From: Bacteroidota bacterium
GTDB taxonomy: Bacteria; Bacteroidota; Rhodothermia; Rhodothermales; Salinibacteraceae
Direction of reading: 5' to 3'
DNA: 44,722 nucleotides
Assembly: GCA_009908725.1 (NCBI GenBank)
Contig: JAAAOT010000141.1
Location: 1 to 44,722 of the forward strand
In this document: positions 9,701 to 18,797 of the stretch, one piece after another
Layout: the number at the start of each line of letters is the position of its first letter
Position numbering within the stretch: position 1 is the stretch's first letter
Position numbers and translations under genes: made by a program
The notes under the pieces: generated by a model
What the model saw: the letters and a program-made list of their open reading frames with translations, nothing else
Told to the model about the DNA's origin: nothing
Databases searched by the model: none

Positions 9701-10329
9701 ACCTGAATGAGCTGGCGCTCCTGCTCGCCGACCTGTTGAAGCAGATGCAGAATGCGCAGGGTGGAGGGGGCGGCCAGTCCATGCAGCAGATGCTCCAGCA
9801 GATGCAGCAGATGTCAGGGCAGCAGCAAAAGCTGAACAGCCAGATCCAACAGTTTCTGAACGACGTGCAGGGAAACCGGCTCTCGGTCGATCAGCAGGAG
9901 CGTCTGCAGCAGATGGCGCGACAGCAGGCGGAGATCAAGAAAAAGCTGGATGAGCTCGGGCGCGAGAGCGGCATGCGCGACAACGTCCTCGGCGATCTCG
10001 ACCGCATCGCTGAACAGATGGAAGAAACGATTCGAGAACTCCAGCGAGGACGCCAGACCGATCGGACCCTGCAACGCCAGAAGCAGATCCTGACGCGTCT
10101 TCTGAACGCGCAGCGGTCGTTGCGGCAGCAGGGCAAAGATGAGCGCCGTGAAGGGCAACAGCCGGAAGACTATGAGCGACGCTCCCCAGGCGACCTCTCC
10201 CCGCAGGACGAGATCGAACAGCTACGACGAGACCTGATTCGCGCCCTGGACAGCGGCTATGCCCCGGACTACGAGCGGCTGATCAAGCGGTACTTTGAAC
10301 TCCTGGAAGAGCGGCGAGACAACCCGTGA
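6718..10329 (+). CDS. DUF4175 family membrane protein with long coiled coil
   Basis: A 1203-aa protein started at the ATG at 6718 (MSEQTLRLVERL). Two N-terminal membrane helices (about 28-48 and 61-82) and a third near 165-184 are followed by periplasmic beta-rich segments (about 200-510), including a GYTGLPARS motif and a VEYYAEVWDNDAFGG motif typical of DUF4175. From about residue 522 the chain becomes a very long charged coiled coil. A low-complexity acidic linker (about 709-786, rich in Glu, Asp, Ser) interrupts it, and two Gln/Met-rich tracts (near 860-888 and 1021-1041; QQMQQMQQ type) follow. The function is unknown; the domain order implies an inner-membrane anchor with a large extended extracytoplasmic part. 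The track's 47-residue upstream extension is rejected. It converges with the DCC gene 60 bp away. Confidence 0.85.
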   Translation: MSEQTLRLVERLRSRLHDTLRRMTLARTAWAASIVVGVAALAWLVAAAIEAGFWLDTRPRTLVSGAVAVIVLAAATAFLVRPVAILIGLWSGPSEEAIARRIGERFPDVSDRLLNLLQLASGRASDAPAPMVDAAVRRLGEDVESVPFEQTADFSPARRAARMASLPIVGVLAFLLVAPSTFLGASERLLAPGTAFQRPAPFTVDVYPGDVRLIRGDSLSISVRATGDVPAELRLDLRPTAEGPSSSVVLRPDSAGVFRHTVPGVREDVDYRVASGRVVTGWFRADVEARPLVRSLRLTVQPPGYTGLPARSLDANIGDVTGLPGSTVQLAADLGGPALDSAAVAFDDGSTTALEVEKTSVRGTFRITGDARYRIVLYSATGVRNRDPISYRVSARPDARPSVAFLTPEPDAQLEDDLVAPLRLRLRDDFGFSRIVLHYRLAEQRFGQGQTSFSTMRLPLDNPRQVDQVVDHDWLLAQESGLDLVPGDVVEYYAEVWDNDAFGGAKSSRTATQRLRLASIAEKYRSLDEQQEKTESDLENLRDQADDVRERFDELRNEVRRKQDASWEDRRQLERLREQQESVEKSVSDLAKQVEDMTRQMQEENLTSPETSQKFEELQRVIEEINSPELMDALKQMQESMQNLDLRQMQEAMENFEFDEEQYRQRLERTLELFKQLRRTQKMEELSRRLDELGKTEEQLAEKTSERLEEEENRSEEPADTGGDGDDGESSDDTGAAENESDAQASDASDTDASESGEQAQEEDSVGEAPSDSDRHPSGESSAGANEDLAREQDRARERMQELMDEMQGLADEMKSSPQAPNEQMRQMKQRLEREQLPEQMKQNSRQLRQNQLEDARSGQQQMQQQLQQMSQQMQQMQQSMSGQQQQINLAGVHGALEATLRLSERQESLRTTVRDLSEDSPTLRSYAQDQEQLKSGLLSVSDSLQQLAQQIPQMKRTVQKESGEALRSMNSATEALSDRSAARASGTQKAAMTHLNELALLLADLLKQMQNAQGGGGGQSMQQMLQQMQQMSGQQQKLNSQIQQFLNDVQGNRLSVDQQERLQQMARQQAEIKKKLDELGRESGMRDNVLGDLDRIAEQMEETIRELQRGRQTDRTLQRQKQILTRLLNAQRSLRQQGKDERREGQQPEDYERRSPGDLSPQDEIEQLRRDLIRALDSGYAPDYERLIKRYFELLEERRDNP

Positions 10330-10389
10330 CGCCGGGGTTCGGCGGGCGTCTGTCGCGTCGAATGCTCCCGACGTAGCTACCGGATGGAC

Positions 10390-10857
10390 CTACAGGAAAT
10401 GCTTATCTACGTCCGGGGAAGGCATCCGGCAGGCGTCGCGCTCGCCGAACCACCGGTACCGATTGGTGGCGACGACGTCGTAGATGTAGTCGCGAAGCGG
10501 GCGGGGAACGGCCAGGAACGCCATCGCGAGGGGCCACGGCGCCGGCAGGTGAAGTGCGACCCGGAGAGCAGCCGTCGACTTCCGATAGACCTGGCCATTT
10601 TCAATCAGAACGACGCTGTCCATGGCCTCAGGGTCGATCTCGAACGCCTCCACGTACGGAGCGGCTTCGTCCGATTGAAGCGCTGCCATCTGGAAGTAGG
10701 CGTTTTCGTCGTGATCAATGACGAAGTTGACGAACCCATTGCAGAGGTTGCAGACGCCGTCGAACAGCAGGACACCGTGATTCCTGAGAACGGCAGAGTC
10801 GAGGCGCCCGTCGGATGCATGGCCGTTTGTCTCGAGCGTCGAAGCGTCAAGCTCCAT
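10390..10857 (-). CDS. DCC family (DUF393) thiol-disulfide oxidoreductase-like protein
   Basis: A 155-aa protein starting at the ATG at 10857 (MELDASTLETNG). The defining family signature is VLLFDGVCNLCNGFVNFVIDHD, containing the D-G-x-C-x-x-C pattern that names the DCC family and resembles a thioredoxin-type CxxC. Downstream SVVLIENGQVYRKSTAALRVA and the C-terminal PRPLRDYIYDVVATNRYRWFG are also family-typical. A redox role is inferred from the CNLC motif; substrates are unknown. The track extends the frame to 11130, but the added part is Arg/Pro/Ser-rich and lacks homology. It converges with the DUF4175 gene with no clear terminator between them. Confidence 0.88.
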   Translation of the reverse strand: MELDASTLETNGHASDGRLDSAVLRNHGVLLFDGVCNLCNGFVNFVIDHDENAYFQMAALQSDEAAPYVEAFEIDPEAMDSVVLIENGQVYRKSTAALRVALHLPAPWPLAMAFLAVPRPLRDYIYDVVATNRYRWFGERDACRMPSPDVDKHFL

Positions 10858-11463
10858 AACCGGTGATCGGTAGAAAAGGGGTAGAGGACGGGTCCGGGCA
10901 CGCACGTCGCCCCGGTGGAGGACTTCCAACCTCCCGTCGCTGGATCGAGTTTCCCCGGGAGGGGCTGGCCGTATTCCCGGCGCGTGCCTGTGTTTCAGTC
11001 GGGAGGTCGCAGGTCTCCAAGCTCTGGCGGAGCTACGTATGCGCACAGGCGCGCCGGGCAGATCTAACCAGACCTGAAATAGGCCTGAACCCGGGCGTGA
11101 AGCACCGGCTTTCGTCTTAGATTGATGCAATAGAGCCGCTGTGGGCCATCTATAGATTGAATTTAAGGCCGGTCAGCGTTACATTCCATCATACTTCGTT
11201 CCGGCTCCGGTGCGTCCGCATCCAACGTGTTACGGTCTCTCTGCACACGGTCTTCCGTCGATCGGTACACCGCCACGGCGAAGTCGATGAGTCCGATCCG
11301 TCCGCCCTCGTGGTTCCCTGTTTCGGCCCGGGACTGCGATGCGACCGGTCGGCGCCTCCCGACGCTACGACCCCTCCGCGGCCCGCTCTACCGGTCATCC
11401 CACGCTTCGCCGCGGCCCCGACGCTTCCCCGCGAACGTTTACTCAAAAACAAACCACGCCAGT
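10858..11463. other. Long intergenic gap between divergent genes
   Basis: About 600 bp with no credible ORF. Most of it is GC-rich, but 11111-11165 is distinctly AT-richer and carries TAGATTGA twice (11118-11125 and 11153-11160, start-to-start 35 bp). This patch is the likeliest site for promoter elements serving the GT5-like gene (plus) or the DCC gene (minus). I found no riboswitch or RNA gene I could name. Confidence 0.5.
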
Positions 11464-12231
11464 ATGGCCCGTTCCACACGTATCCTGTTTGTCGCCGGTG
11501 AGGTTGCCCCCTTTACCGAAATCACCGAGATCTCCGGGCTGACGCGGTCTCTGCCGGAAGCCCTGCAGGAAGTCGGCGATTACGACGCCCGGCTCATGAT
11601 GCCTCGCTACGGCACAATCAGCGAGCGGAAGCACAATCTTCACGAAGTGATCCGGCTGTCGGGTACACCCGTCCCCATGGGAGATGAGGACGACGAGGTC
11701 ACGGTGAAGGTGGCGTCGATCCCCGACACGCGGGTGCAGGTCTACTTCATGGACCACGAGGAATACTTCGGCCGCGACGCCGTCTATCGCAACGAAGACG
11801 GCGATGCCTTCGACGACAACCCGCGCCGCGCTGCGTTCTTCAACCGGGCCGTCATCGAAACCGTCTGCAAGCTGCGCTGGGGGCCGGAGGTCATTCATGC
11901 ATTCGGATGGATCAGCGGTCTCGTTCCGCTCCTCCTCGCCACGGAATTTGCCGATCAGGAGTTGCTCGAGAACACGAAGGTCGTTTTCACGCCGGACGAA
12001 CTCGACGAGCAGGCCACCGTCACCGACGAGGTCGCCGACGCCCTCGGCCTCGACGTCGACAATCTGCCGGCCTCTCTCACGGAAATGGCCACGCGCTTTT
12101 CGGACATCGTCATCAACCCGCCCAGCATGGGCGCCGTGGAAGGAGCCTCCGTCTTCACTGAAACGGACGAGGATCGCGGCCAGCAGCTCGCCGATCTGTA
12201 CACGCAGATGCTGAGTGAAGTCCCTGCGTAA
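11464..12231 (+). CDS. GT5-like glycogen/starch synthase N-terminal half protein
   Basis: A 255-aa protein, half the usual 480 aa of bacterial GlgA. It matches only the N-terminal GT5 Rossmann domain: RILFVAGEVAPF, then SLPEALQEVGDYDARLMMPRYG, YFGRDAVYRNEDGDAFDDNPRRAAFFNRAV, PEVIHAFGWISGLVPLLL and a VVFTPDEL segment. The GT1 half that completes the catalytic cleft is absent. The ADP-glucose-binding KxGGL motif reads EISGL and the HxHDW-type motif reads HAFGW, so glycogen synthase activity is unlikely. Half-length versions annotated as glycogen synthase are widespread in Bacteroidota, commonly near panC and DUF4270, so this is a conserved protein rather than a decayed gene. panC is not nearby here. 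Started at the ATG at 11464; the upstream extension is non-coding. Confidence 0.85.
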   Translation: MARSTRILFVAGEVAPFTEITEISGLTRSLPEALQEVGDYDARLMMPRYGTISERKHNLHEVIRLSGTPVPMGDEDDEVTVKVASIPDTRVQVYFMDHEEYFGRDAVYRNEDGDAFDDNPRRAAFFNRAVIETVCKLRWGPEVIHAFGWISGLVPLLLATEFADQELLENTKVVFTPDELDEQATVTDEVADALGLDVDNLPASLTEMATRFSDIVINPPSMGAVEGASVFTETDEDRGQQLADLYTQMLSEVPA

Positions 12232-12290
12232 CTTTTTGCGGCTGTGAAACCGCGCGCGAACGGGTCGCATTAACACGCGTGGTTCCGACG

Positions 12291-12323
12291 AACCCCATCG
12301 GCGCTCGCGTCGGATGGGGTTTT
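12291..12323 (+). terminator. Rho-independent terminator after the GT5-like gene
   Basis: AACCCCATC (12291-12299) pairs with GATGGGGTT (12313-12321) around a GC-rich loop, with a TTTT run at its 3' edge. It is 60 bp past the GT5-like stop codon. The remaining gap to 12584 holds no credible ORF and should contain the DUF4270 promoter. The terminator implies that DUF4270 is at least partly transcribed separately. Confidence 0.7.
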
Positions 12324-12584
12324 CGGCTGTCTGGGCCCTCCGTTCCCGTTCCCCCGCGCCCGGAGGTGGGTGTCCGCGGACGGTCGTCTGGTCCCGCCCT
12401 CCCCTCGCTGCGTTGCTGAGCGCCATGGGCGCGGATGCGCGTTCCCCGTGCGCCAGCCGACCAATTTCGGCACATACGAATCCGTCCGCACCTCGCGTTG
12501 TATGCAGGAAGGCTTGCCCAGATCGGGATGAGCGGCGGCCGCCCCCATTGTCCTTTGCACGAACCCGTGTATTCTGCCTTGCCC

Positions 12585-13877
12585 ATGACGTATCGTTGTT
12601 TTCTCGCCGCCCTCTTCAGCGGTGCACTGCTTCTCAGCCTCTCCGCGTGTGACGACTCTTCCACCGTGGGACTCGGCGTCGGACCCGATTCGCTGGAGGG
12701 CGGCCAGCCGGTGACGGTCACGGCCTCCCCCGATACGTTCGATACCTTCACTGAGGTAGACGTTACCAGCCAGGTCGCCAGCAGCACCGACAGCATCCCG
12801 TCCAACGGCCATCGCATCCTCGTCGGAGCGGTCGACGATCCCCTCGTCGGGACGGTCGTGACACGCGGACACATCGACTTCCGCCAGCCTGACGATGTCG
12901 GCAACTTCGAGTCGATCGACGGCGTCAATCTCGTCCTCCAGACCGAGTACCGGTACGGCGACACCTCCAGCGTCCAGACCATCGACGTGCGCGAAGCCGA
13001 CACGGAGATTCAGTCGGACTGGACGGCCGATGAGACGGGTATCACCTTCGGCGACGTCATTACCTCCTTCGACATCGCTGCGTCCGACACGACCGTGACG
13101 GTGTCGCTTCCCAGTAGTTGGGTGGCAGCCAACGGGCCAACGCTTTTCTCCACCAGCACGGGCAGTGATAGCTACGACGACCTCTTCGAAGGTCTCGTCC
13201 TGACCACGCAGTCCGGCAACCGGGTCACCGGCTTCGACCGAGAGTCCAGCTTCCTCCAGGTCGCCTACCAACCCGCGGCCAACGTGCAGGACACGCTCGA
13301 GTACGACGGCGCCAAGTCGTTCACGCACATCGAGCGGACCACGACGGCGTCTCCCCCCAGCGGCACCGAACTCCTGCAGGACGGGCTTGGGACGAATCTC
13401 GTCACCAACTTCGACTTCAACGATTCGCCCTTCGACGAACTGGGAGTTGTGCCGGTCAACCGAGCCGAACTCGTGCTCCCGATCGACAGCACCGCACTCG
13501 AACAGTCTACGCCCGCGAACTTCGTCCGCCCCTCCCTGGAAGGCATTTTCCTCCGGGCGCGGGCCGTTGACAGTCTCCGCGCGGAAACGAGCACGGGCGA
13601 ACTCAGCCTGTGCCGCTCCCTGGGCCTGCAGACCACCGTCGAATCCTCCTGCCTGATTGACCTCTCGCTGACCAGCACCGGCCTGGGCGCCCCGAACAGT
13701 GCGATGCGCCGCATCGTCGAGCGGACGCTGCTGGAGGAAGCCCCTCTGTTCGACCGGTACGTCCTGGAACTCAACGCCGGGGAGCCGACGATCACGCCCC
13801 TGCTTCTGTCGACCCCGGACGCAACCAACGAAAACAACCGACCGCGCCTGCAGGTAACCGTCGTCCCGCAGAATTAG
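12585..13877 (+). CDS. DUF4270 family lipoprotein
   Basis: A 430-aa exported lipoprotein. The ATG at 12585 gives MTYRCFLAALFSGALLLSLSAC with Cys22 lipidated; the track's earlier start at 12435 has no signal features. The mature N-terminus CDDSSTVGLGVGPDSLEGG and the repeated beta-strand pattern (TEVDVTSQVASSTDSI, HRILVGAVDDPLVGTVVTRGHIDF, later NRAELVLPID) match DUF4270, a Bacteroidota family of unknown function. The domain order suggests an all-beta surface or periplasmic protein. The position directly after a half-length GT5 gene repeats an arrangement common in the phylum, which argues for a functional link, though none has been shown to my knowledge. An outer-membrane barrel gene follows after 84 bp. 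Confidence 0.85.
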   Translation: MTYRCFLAALFSGALLLSLSACDDSSTVGLGVGPDSLEGGQPVTVTASPDTFDTFTEVDVTSQVASSTDSIPSNGHRILVGAVDDPLVGTVVTRGHIDFRQPDDVGNFESIDGVNLVLQTEYRYGDTSSVQTIDVREADTEIQSDWTADETGITFGDVITSFDIAASDTTVTVSLPSSWVAANGPTLFSTSTGSDSYDDLFEGLVLTTQSGNRVTGFDRESSFLQVAYQPAANVQDTLEYDGAKSFTHIERTTTASPPSGTELLQDGLGTNLVTNFDFNDSPFDELGVVPVNRAELVLPIDSTALEQSTPANFVRPSLEGIFLRARAVDSLRAETSTGELSLCRSLGLQTTVESSCLIDLSLTSTGLGAPNSAMRRIVERTLLEEAPLFDRYVLELNAGEPTITPLLLSTPDATNENNRPRLQVTVVPQN

Positions 13878-13902
13878 CGCACGTTTCCGTCCCTCCGCCG
13901 CG

Positions 13903-13918
13903 GGCGGGGTGCCCCGCC
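13903..13918. repeat. GC hairpin between DUF4270 and barrel genes
   Basis: GGCGGGG and CCCCGCC abut across two bases, giving a stable but tight hairpin 26 bp after the DUF4270 stop. No U-run follows, so it is at best a weak attenuator or an mRNA-stability element between two probably co-transcribed genes. Confidence 0.35.
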
Positions 13919-13961
13919 TGCCGACCGCGACCTGTCTTCTCACGACTCCCGATACCGCTCG

Positions 13962-15311
13962 ATGCGTCTTTCGCTTCCCTCCGATTCTGTCTGCTGGACC
14001 CGGCTCGTCTGCACCGTGCTGCTCGCGGTGCTGACGGCCGCACCGGCCGCCGCGCAGTCCTCCGGCGATGGCAGCTTCTACTCTCGCTACGGCATCGGCA
14101 TGCTGGAAACGTTCTCCTCCCCGCAGAGTGAGGCGCTCGGCCAGGGTGCGTTCGCACTTCGTACGACCAACTACAACCCGTCGGCGAACCCGGCGCTCTG
14201 GGCCGATCAGGTGTTCACACGCGCAACGGGCTCGATCCGCGTCAACGTGATCAACGCCCAGTCGCCATCCGGCGAGTCCGCAGTCCTCGGCGCGGGATCG
14301 CTCGAAGCGCTACAGATTAGCTTCCCGATCTACACCTCGCGCCTGGGCGTCGGTCTCGTCCTGCAGCCGTACTCGACCAGTAACTACGAGGTCTTTCGGC
14401 AGGGCACGGTCGACATCGGTGTGGGGGACGTCACCGAGGCATCCTACGAAACCGCATATGAAGGACGGGGCGGCCTCTACCTCTTCCGGAGCGGCCTCGG
14501 CGGCCGCATCACCAATAACGTGCGCGTCGGCGCCACCGTGGACGTGATCTTCGGCAGCGTGAAAAACACGATCCGGACCCGCTTCCCCAACATCACCGCG
14601 GCGACGCTCAGCCCGAGCGTGTCCACCGTCCAGACCCGCGTGAGCGGCGTCACCAGCACGCTGGGATCGCAGTTCTCGTTCTTCGACGTGCTGCAGGAAA
14701 ACGATATTCTGGGCATCGGCGCAAGCGTGACGCTGCCGGCGAACCTGACCGGCGATCGCGTCCGGACGCTCGATGAAAGCCTGGATGCCGACACGGTAGC
14801 CGTCTCGAAGGGCGATCTGTCGATACCGTACGAGATCAAAGCCGGCGTCGCCTACCATATGGGCGAGCGATGGAAATTCGTGGCAGACGGCGTCTACGCG
14901 CCGTGGAGCACGTTCGACGCAACGTTCGGCTCGGACGCCCCGTCTCTCGGGCGCTTCCCGATCGGCGGCGAGGGCACAATGAACGACCGCTGGCGCGTAT
15001 CCACAGGATCGGAGTTCATCCCGGCCGGGGACGACCGGTTCCAAAGCTACTTCGCGCGGACCGGTTACCGTCTCGGTACATATGTGGAGCAACAGTATAC
15101 GACGTCGGATCCCGGTACGAACGTGTACGTTATGGGAGCAACGGGAGGACTGAGCCTCCCCACAGCAGTGCCTGGCACACGTGTTGACCTTACGTTTCAC
15201 GTGGGAACGCGAGGAGCAACGCAGTCCAACCTCATTCGCGACGTATTTTACGGCGGATCGCTCGCAATCAGCATTGGCGAGCGCTGGTTCCAGAAGCCGA
15301 AGCTTCGATAG
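13962..15311 (+). CDS. Outer-membrane beta-barrel protein (FadL/PorV-like architecture)
   Basis: A 449-aa protein with a signal peptide ending in AAPAAAQ (about residue 32), then SSGDGSFYSRYGIGMLETFSS. This 'SxYSRYGxG' start followed by ALGQGAFALRT and NPSANPALWAD is typical of Bacteroidota outer-membrane proteins with FadL-like barrels. The remainder alternates amphipathic strands (GLVLQPYSTSNYEVF, GAGVAYHMGERWKFVADGVYAPWS-like segments) and ends in a strand-rich SLAISIGERWFQKPKLR. The likely location is the outer membrane. The cargo, if it transports one, is unknown. It sits between the DUF4270 lipoprotein gene and the exported TPR gene on the same strand, probably in one transcription unit closed by the terminator at 16814. 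Confidence 0.82.
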   Translation: MRLSLPSDSVCWTRLVCTVLLAVLTAAPAAAQSSGDGSFYSRYGIGMLETFSSPQSEALGQGAFALRTTNYNPSANPALWADQVFTRATGSIRVNVINAQSPSGESAVLGAGSLEALQISFPIYTSRLGVGLVLQPYSTSNYEVFRQGTVDIGVGDVTEASYETAYEGRGGLYLFRSGLGGRITNNVRVGATVDVIFGSVKNTIRTRFPNITAATLSPSVSTVQTRVSGVTSTLGSQFSFFDVLQENDILGIGASVTLPANLTGDRVRTLDESLDADTVAVSKGDLSIPYEIKAGVAYHMGERWKFVADGVYAPWSTFDATFGSDAPSLGRFPIGGEGTMNDRWRVSTGSEFIPAGDDRFQSYFARTGYRLGTYVEQQYTTSDPGTNVYVMGATGGLSLPTAVPGTRVDLTFHVGTRGATQSNLIRDVFYGGSLAISIGERWFQKPKLR

Positions 15312-15397
15312 TCCCCGTCGCGGGAGCGCCAGGCTCACCTTCGCGCGTCCATCCAAGTACACACATTCAGTTGCCGACTGTTTATAACAGTAGACAC

Positions 15398-16774
15398 ATG
15401 AGCACCCAATCCACCCAACCGGCCTCGTTTTCTGTGAGGATCCTGCAAACCGCTGTCGCGGCGCTGTTTGCCTCGCTGCTCGTGACGGCGCTCACACCCA
15501 GCACGGCTATGGCGCAGACGCAGGGCGATAACAGCCCAAGTCAGCAGGACAAAGCCATGCACTACAGCCTCTACTACGAGAACCTGAAAAACGAGAACTT
15601 CGCCGACGCGCGTCCGGACCTTCGGTGGATCCTGGATCATGCTCCCGGCTTCCCCAAAAACGACGACCGCAACTACGAGCGGGCGGTCGAACTGTATGCC
15701 GGTCTGGCCGAGCGAGCGGAGGACGAGAACCAGCAGCGTGCCTACATCGATACGGCCGCAACCATCCTGCGGACCGCACCCGAGAAGATGGAAGCTGCCG
15801 GCCTCTCCTACGACAAATACGAGTGGGAAATTGAGAAGGGTCGCTTCCTCCAGATTCACGGCGACATCGTCCCGGAAGGCGTTGAGGGACTGAAAACTTC
15901 ACCGTATCACTACGAGAAGGCGTTCGGTCTCGCCCCGGAGCGCATCGACCCGTACTTCATCAACCAGGTCATTCAGGGCTACGCAGAAGCCAACAAGCAG
16001 GAAGAAGCGCTGTCCTTTATGGAACAGGTGCAGGCGAAACGCGGTGACGACGAGGATGTCACCAAAATTCTGTCCAAGGCCCGCGAGGACATCTTCGGTA
16101 AGAACCCGCAGGCCCGGATCGACTTCCTGAAGAAGAAGCTCGAGCAGAACCCCGGCGACTCTGAGACGCAGAAGCAGCTGTTCGACGTCCTGACCGTCGA
16201 GGGCTACGTTCAGGAAGCGTCGCAGATCGCCGAGCAACTGCTCCAAACGGGCGACCTTCCGGCCGAAACGTACCGGTCGATCGCAGAGATGCAGTTGAAG
16301 GACGGGCGTCCTGCTGACGCGTTTGGAACGTACGAGAAAGCGCTGAACGCGGGCGCCGATCTCTCAGCCCAGGACTACTTCAACATGGGTACGGCGATGC
16401 GCCGCACCGGCGACCTTGCCCAGGCCCGTCGCTACTACCGTGAAGCCATTAACGCCAAATCGGACTTCGGCCAGGCTTACTTGGCTATTGGCGATGTCTA
16501 CGTCGCCGCTGTCTCGGAGTGCGGTGGAAGCAAGATGACGCGGAAGGACAAGGCGGTGTACTGGCTGGCGATCGACATGTACGAGCGCGCTAAGCAGGTC
16601 GACTCGAACCTAGCCTCGACCGCCAACAACAACATCCAGACGTACCGCCGATACATGCCCACGCAGGAAGACATCTTCTACGTGGACGAGTGGGAGGTGG
16701 GTCAGAGCATCCGGATCGACTACGGATGCTACTCTTGGATCAACGAGTCCACCACCGTCCGCCAGCCGGTGTAG
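15398..16774 (+). CDS. Exported tetratricopeptide-repeat protein
   Basis: A 458-aa protein started at the ATG at 15398 (MSTQSTQPASF). A signal peptide runs to about residue 40 (TALTPSTAMAQ), so the product should be periplasmic or outer-membrane associated. The body is helical with TPR-type repeats, clearest in YRSIAEMQLKDGRPADAFGTYEKAL and FNMGTAMRRTGDLAQARRYYREAI, then KAVYWLAIDMYERAKQVD. The N-terminal half (ENFADARPDLRWILDHAPG) is less regular. The C-terminus ends in a short non-TPR tail with two Cys (SECGG, DYGCYSW) that could pair. Such proteins usually serve as assembly or lipoprotein-complex scaffolds in Bacteroidota; the partner is not evident but may be the adjacent barrel. Confidence 0.85.
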   Translation: MSTQSTQPASFSVRILQTAVAALFASLLVTALTPSTAMAQTQGDNSPSQQDKAMHYSLYYENLKNENFADARPDLRWILDHAPGFPKNDDRNYERAVELYAGLAERAEDENQQRAYIDTAATILRTAPEKMEAAGLSYDKYEWEIEKGRFLQIHGDIVPEGVEGLKTSPYHYEKAFGLAPERIDPYFINQVIQGYAEANKQEEALSFMEQVQAKRGDDEDVTKILSKAREDIFGKNPQARIDFLKKKLEQNPGDSETQKQLFDVLTVEGYVQEASQIAEQLLQTGDLPAETYRSIAEMQLKDGRPADAFGTYEKALNAGADLSAQDYFNMGTAMRRTGDLAQARRYYREAINAKSDFGQAYLAIGDVYVAAVSECGGSKMTRKDKAVYWLAIDMYERAKQVDSNLASTANNNIQTYRRYMPTQEDIFYVDEWEVGQSIRIDYGCYSWINESTTVRQPV

Positions 16775-16813
16775 TGCGGCCAATTCTTACCACACCGGGA
16801 TAAACCCCGGTTC

Positions 16814-16847
16814 AACCGGCAGATCCTTCGGGGTCTGCCGGTTTTTT
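16814..16847 (+). terminator. Strong Rho-independent terminator
   Basis: AACCGGCAGA (16814-16823) pairs perfectly with TCTGCCGGTT (16834-16843), overlapping a run of six T residues. It is 40 bp past the TPR gene stop and closes the co-directional 11464-16774 group. The 243 bp from here to the enolase start contain no credible ORF. Confidence 0.92.
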
Positions 16848-16922
16848 GATGGGTGCAGCAGTTTATCGGCCTGACAAACAGTCCCCCGGCCAGACGACGC
16901 CGGGCACACCGGAGGAGGTTGA

Positions 16923-18380
<1,458 letters not shown>

Positions 18381-18446
18381 TTTGATCGCGCGGCCGCCGG
18401 CCCATTCCAGATTTCGGGCTTTTCCCCCCGCAGTTCCTGCACCACC

Positions 18447-18746
18447 ATGGTACGCTCTCTCCCCGTATCGCTGTCGAGCCTTCGCCGCTGGCTCATTGTC
18501 GGTGGCGTCGTCTTCCTCGTGCTGTGGATTCTGTTCTTCGATAGCCACAGCCTGCTTCAGCGCTATCGCTGGCATGCCGAGCACGAGCGTCTCACGCAGG
18601 AAAACGCCAGGCTCATGCAGGAAACGGAGCGCCTGCGCAAGCAGCTCGAAGAGCCGCTCTCGGATGAGACCGTGGAGCGTATCGCCCGCGAGGAGTACGG
18701 CATGATTCGGCCGGGTGAAACCGTCTATCGGATCGAACGCAAGTAG
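18447..18746 (+). CDS. FtsB/DivIC-like septum formation protein
   Basis: A 99-aa single-span membrane protein. After a short basic cytoplasmic N-terminus (MVRSLPVSLSSLRRW) there is one membrane helix (about 17-33), then a coiled coil (RLTQENARLMQETERLRKQLEE) and the family-typical tail VERIAREEYGMIRPGETVYRI. This order is that of FtsB/DivIC proteins, which join the FtsQ/FtsL divisome complex on the periplasmic side. The motif A-R-E-x-Y-G-M-I-x-P-G-E is characteristic. The location directly downstream of eno matches the common eno-ftsB order. Confidence 0.92.
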   Translation: MVRSLPVSLSSLRRWLIVGGVVFLVLWILFFDSHSLLQRYRWHAEHERLTQENARLMQETERLRKQLEEPLSDETVERIAREEYGMIRPGETVYRIERK

Positions 18747-18797
18747 GCGCTGGCATTCTCGACACACCTTCTTTCTCTCCCGCATTACCGCCCGTGC

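Noticed and set aside
12435-12584. Extended N-terminus of the DUF4270 protein
   Set aside because: The internal ATG at 12585 begins a proper lipoprotein signal, while the upstream part lacks any export feature.
12270-13943. 557-aa minus-strand ORF
   Set aside because: Antisense to the DUF4270 lipoprotein, which has a signal peptide and family pattern.
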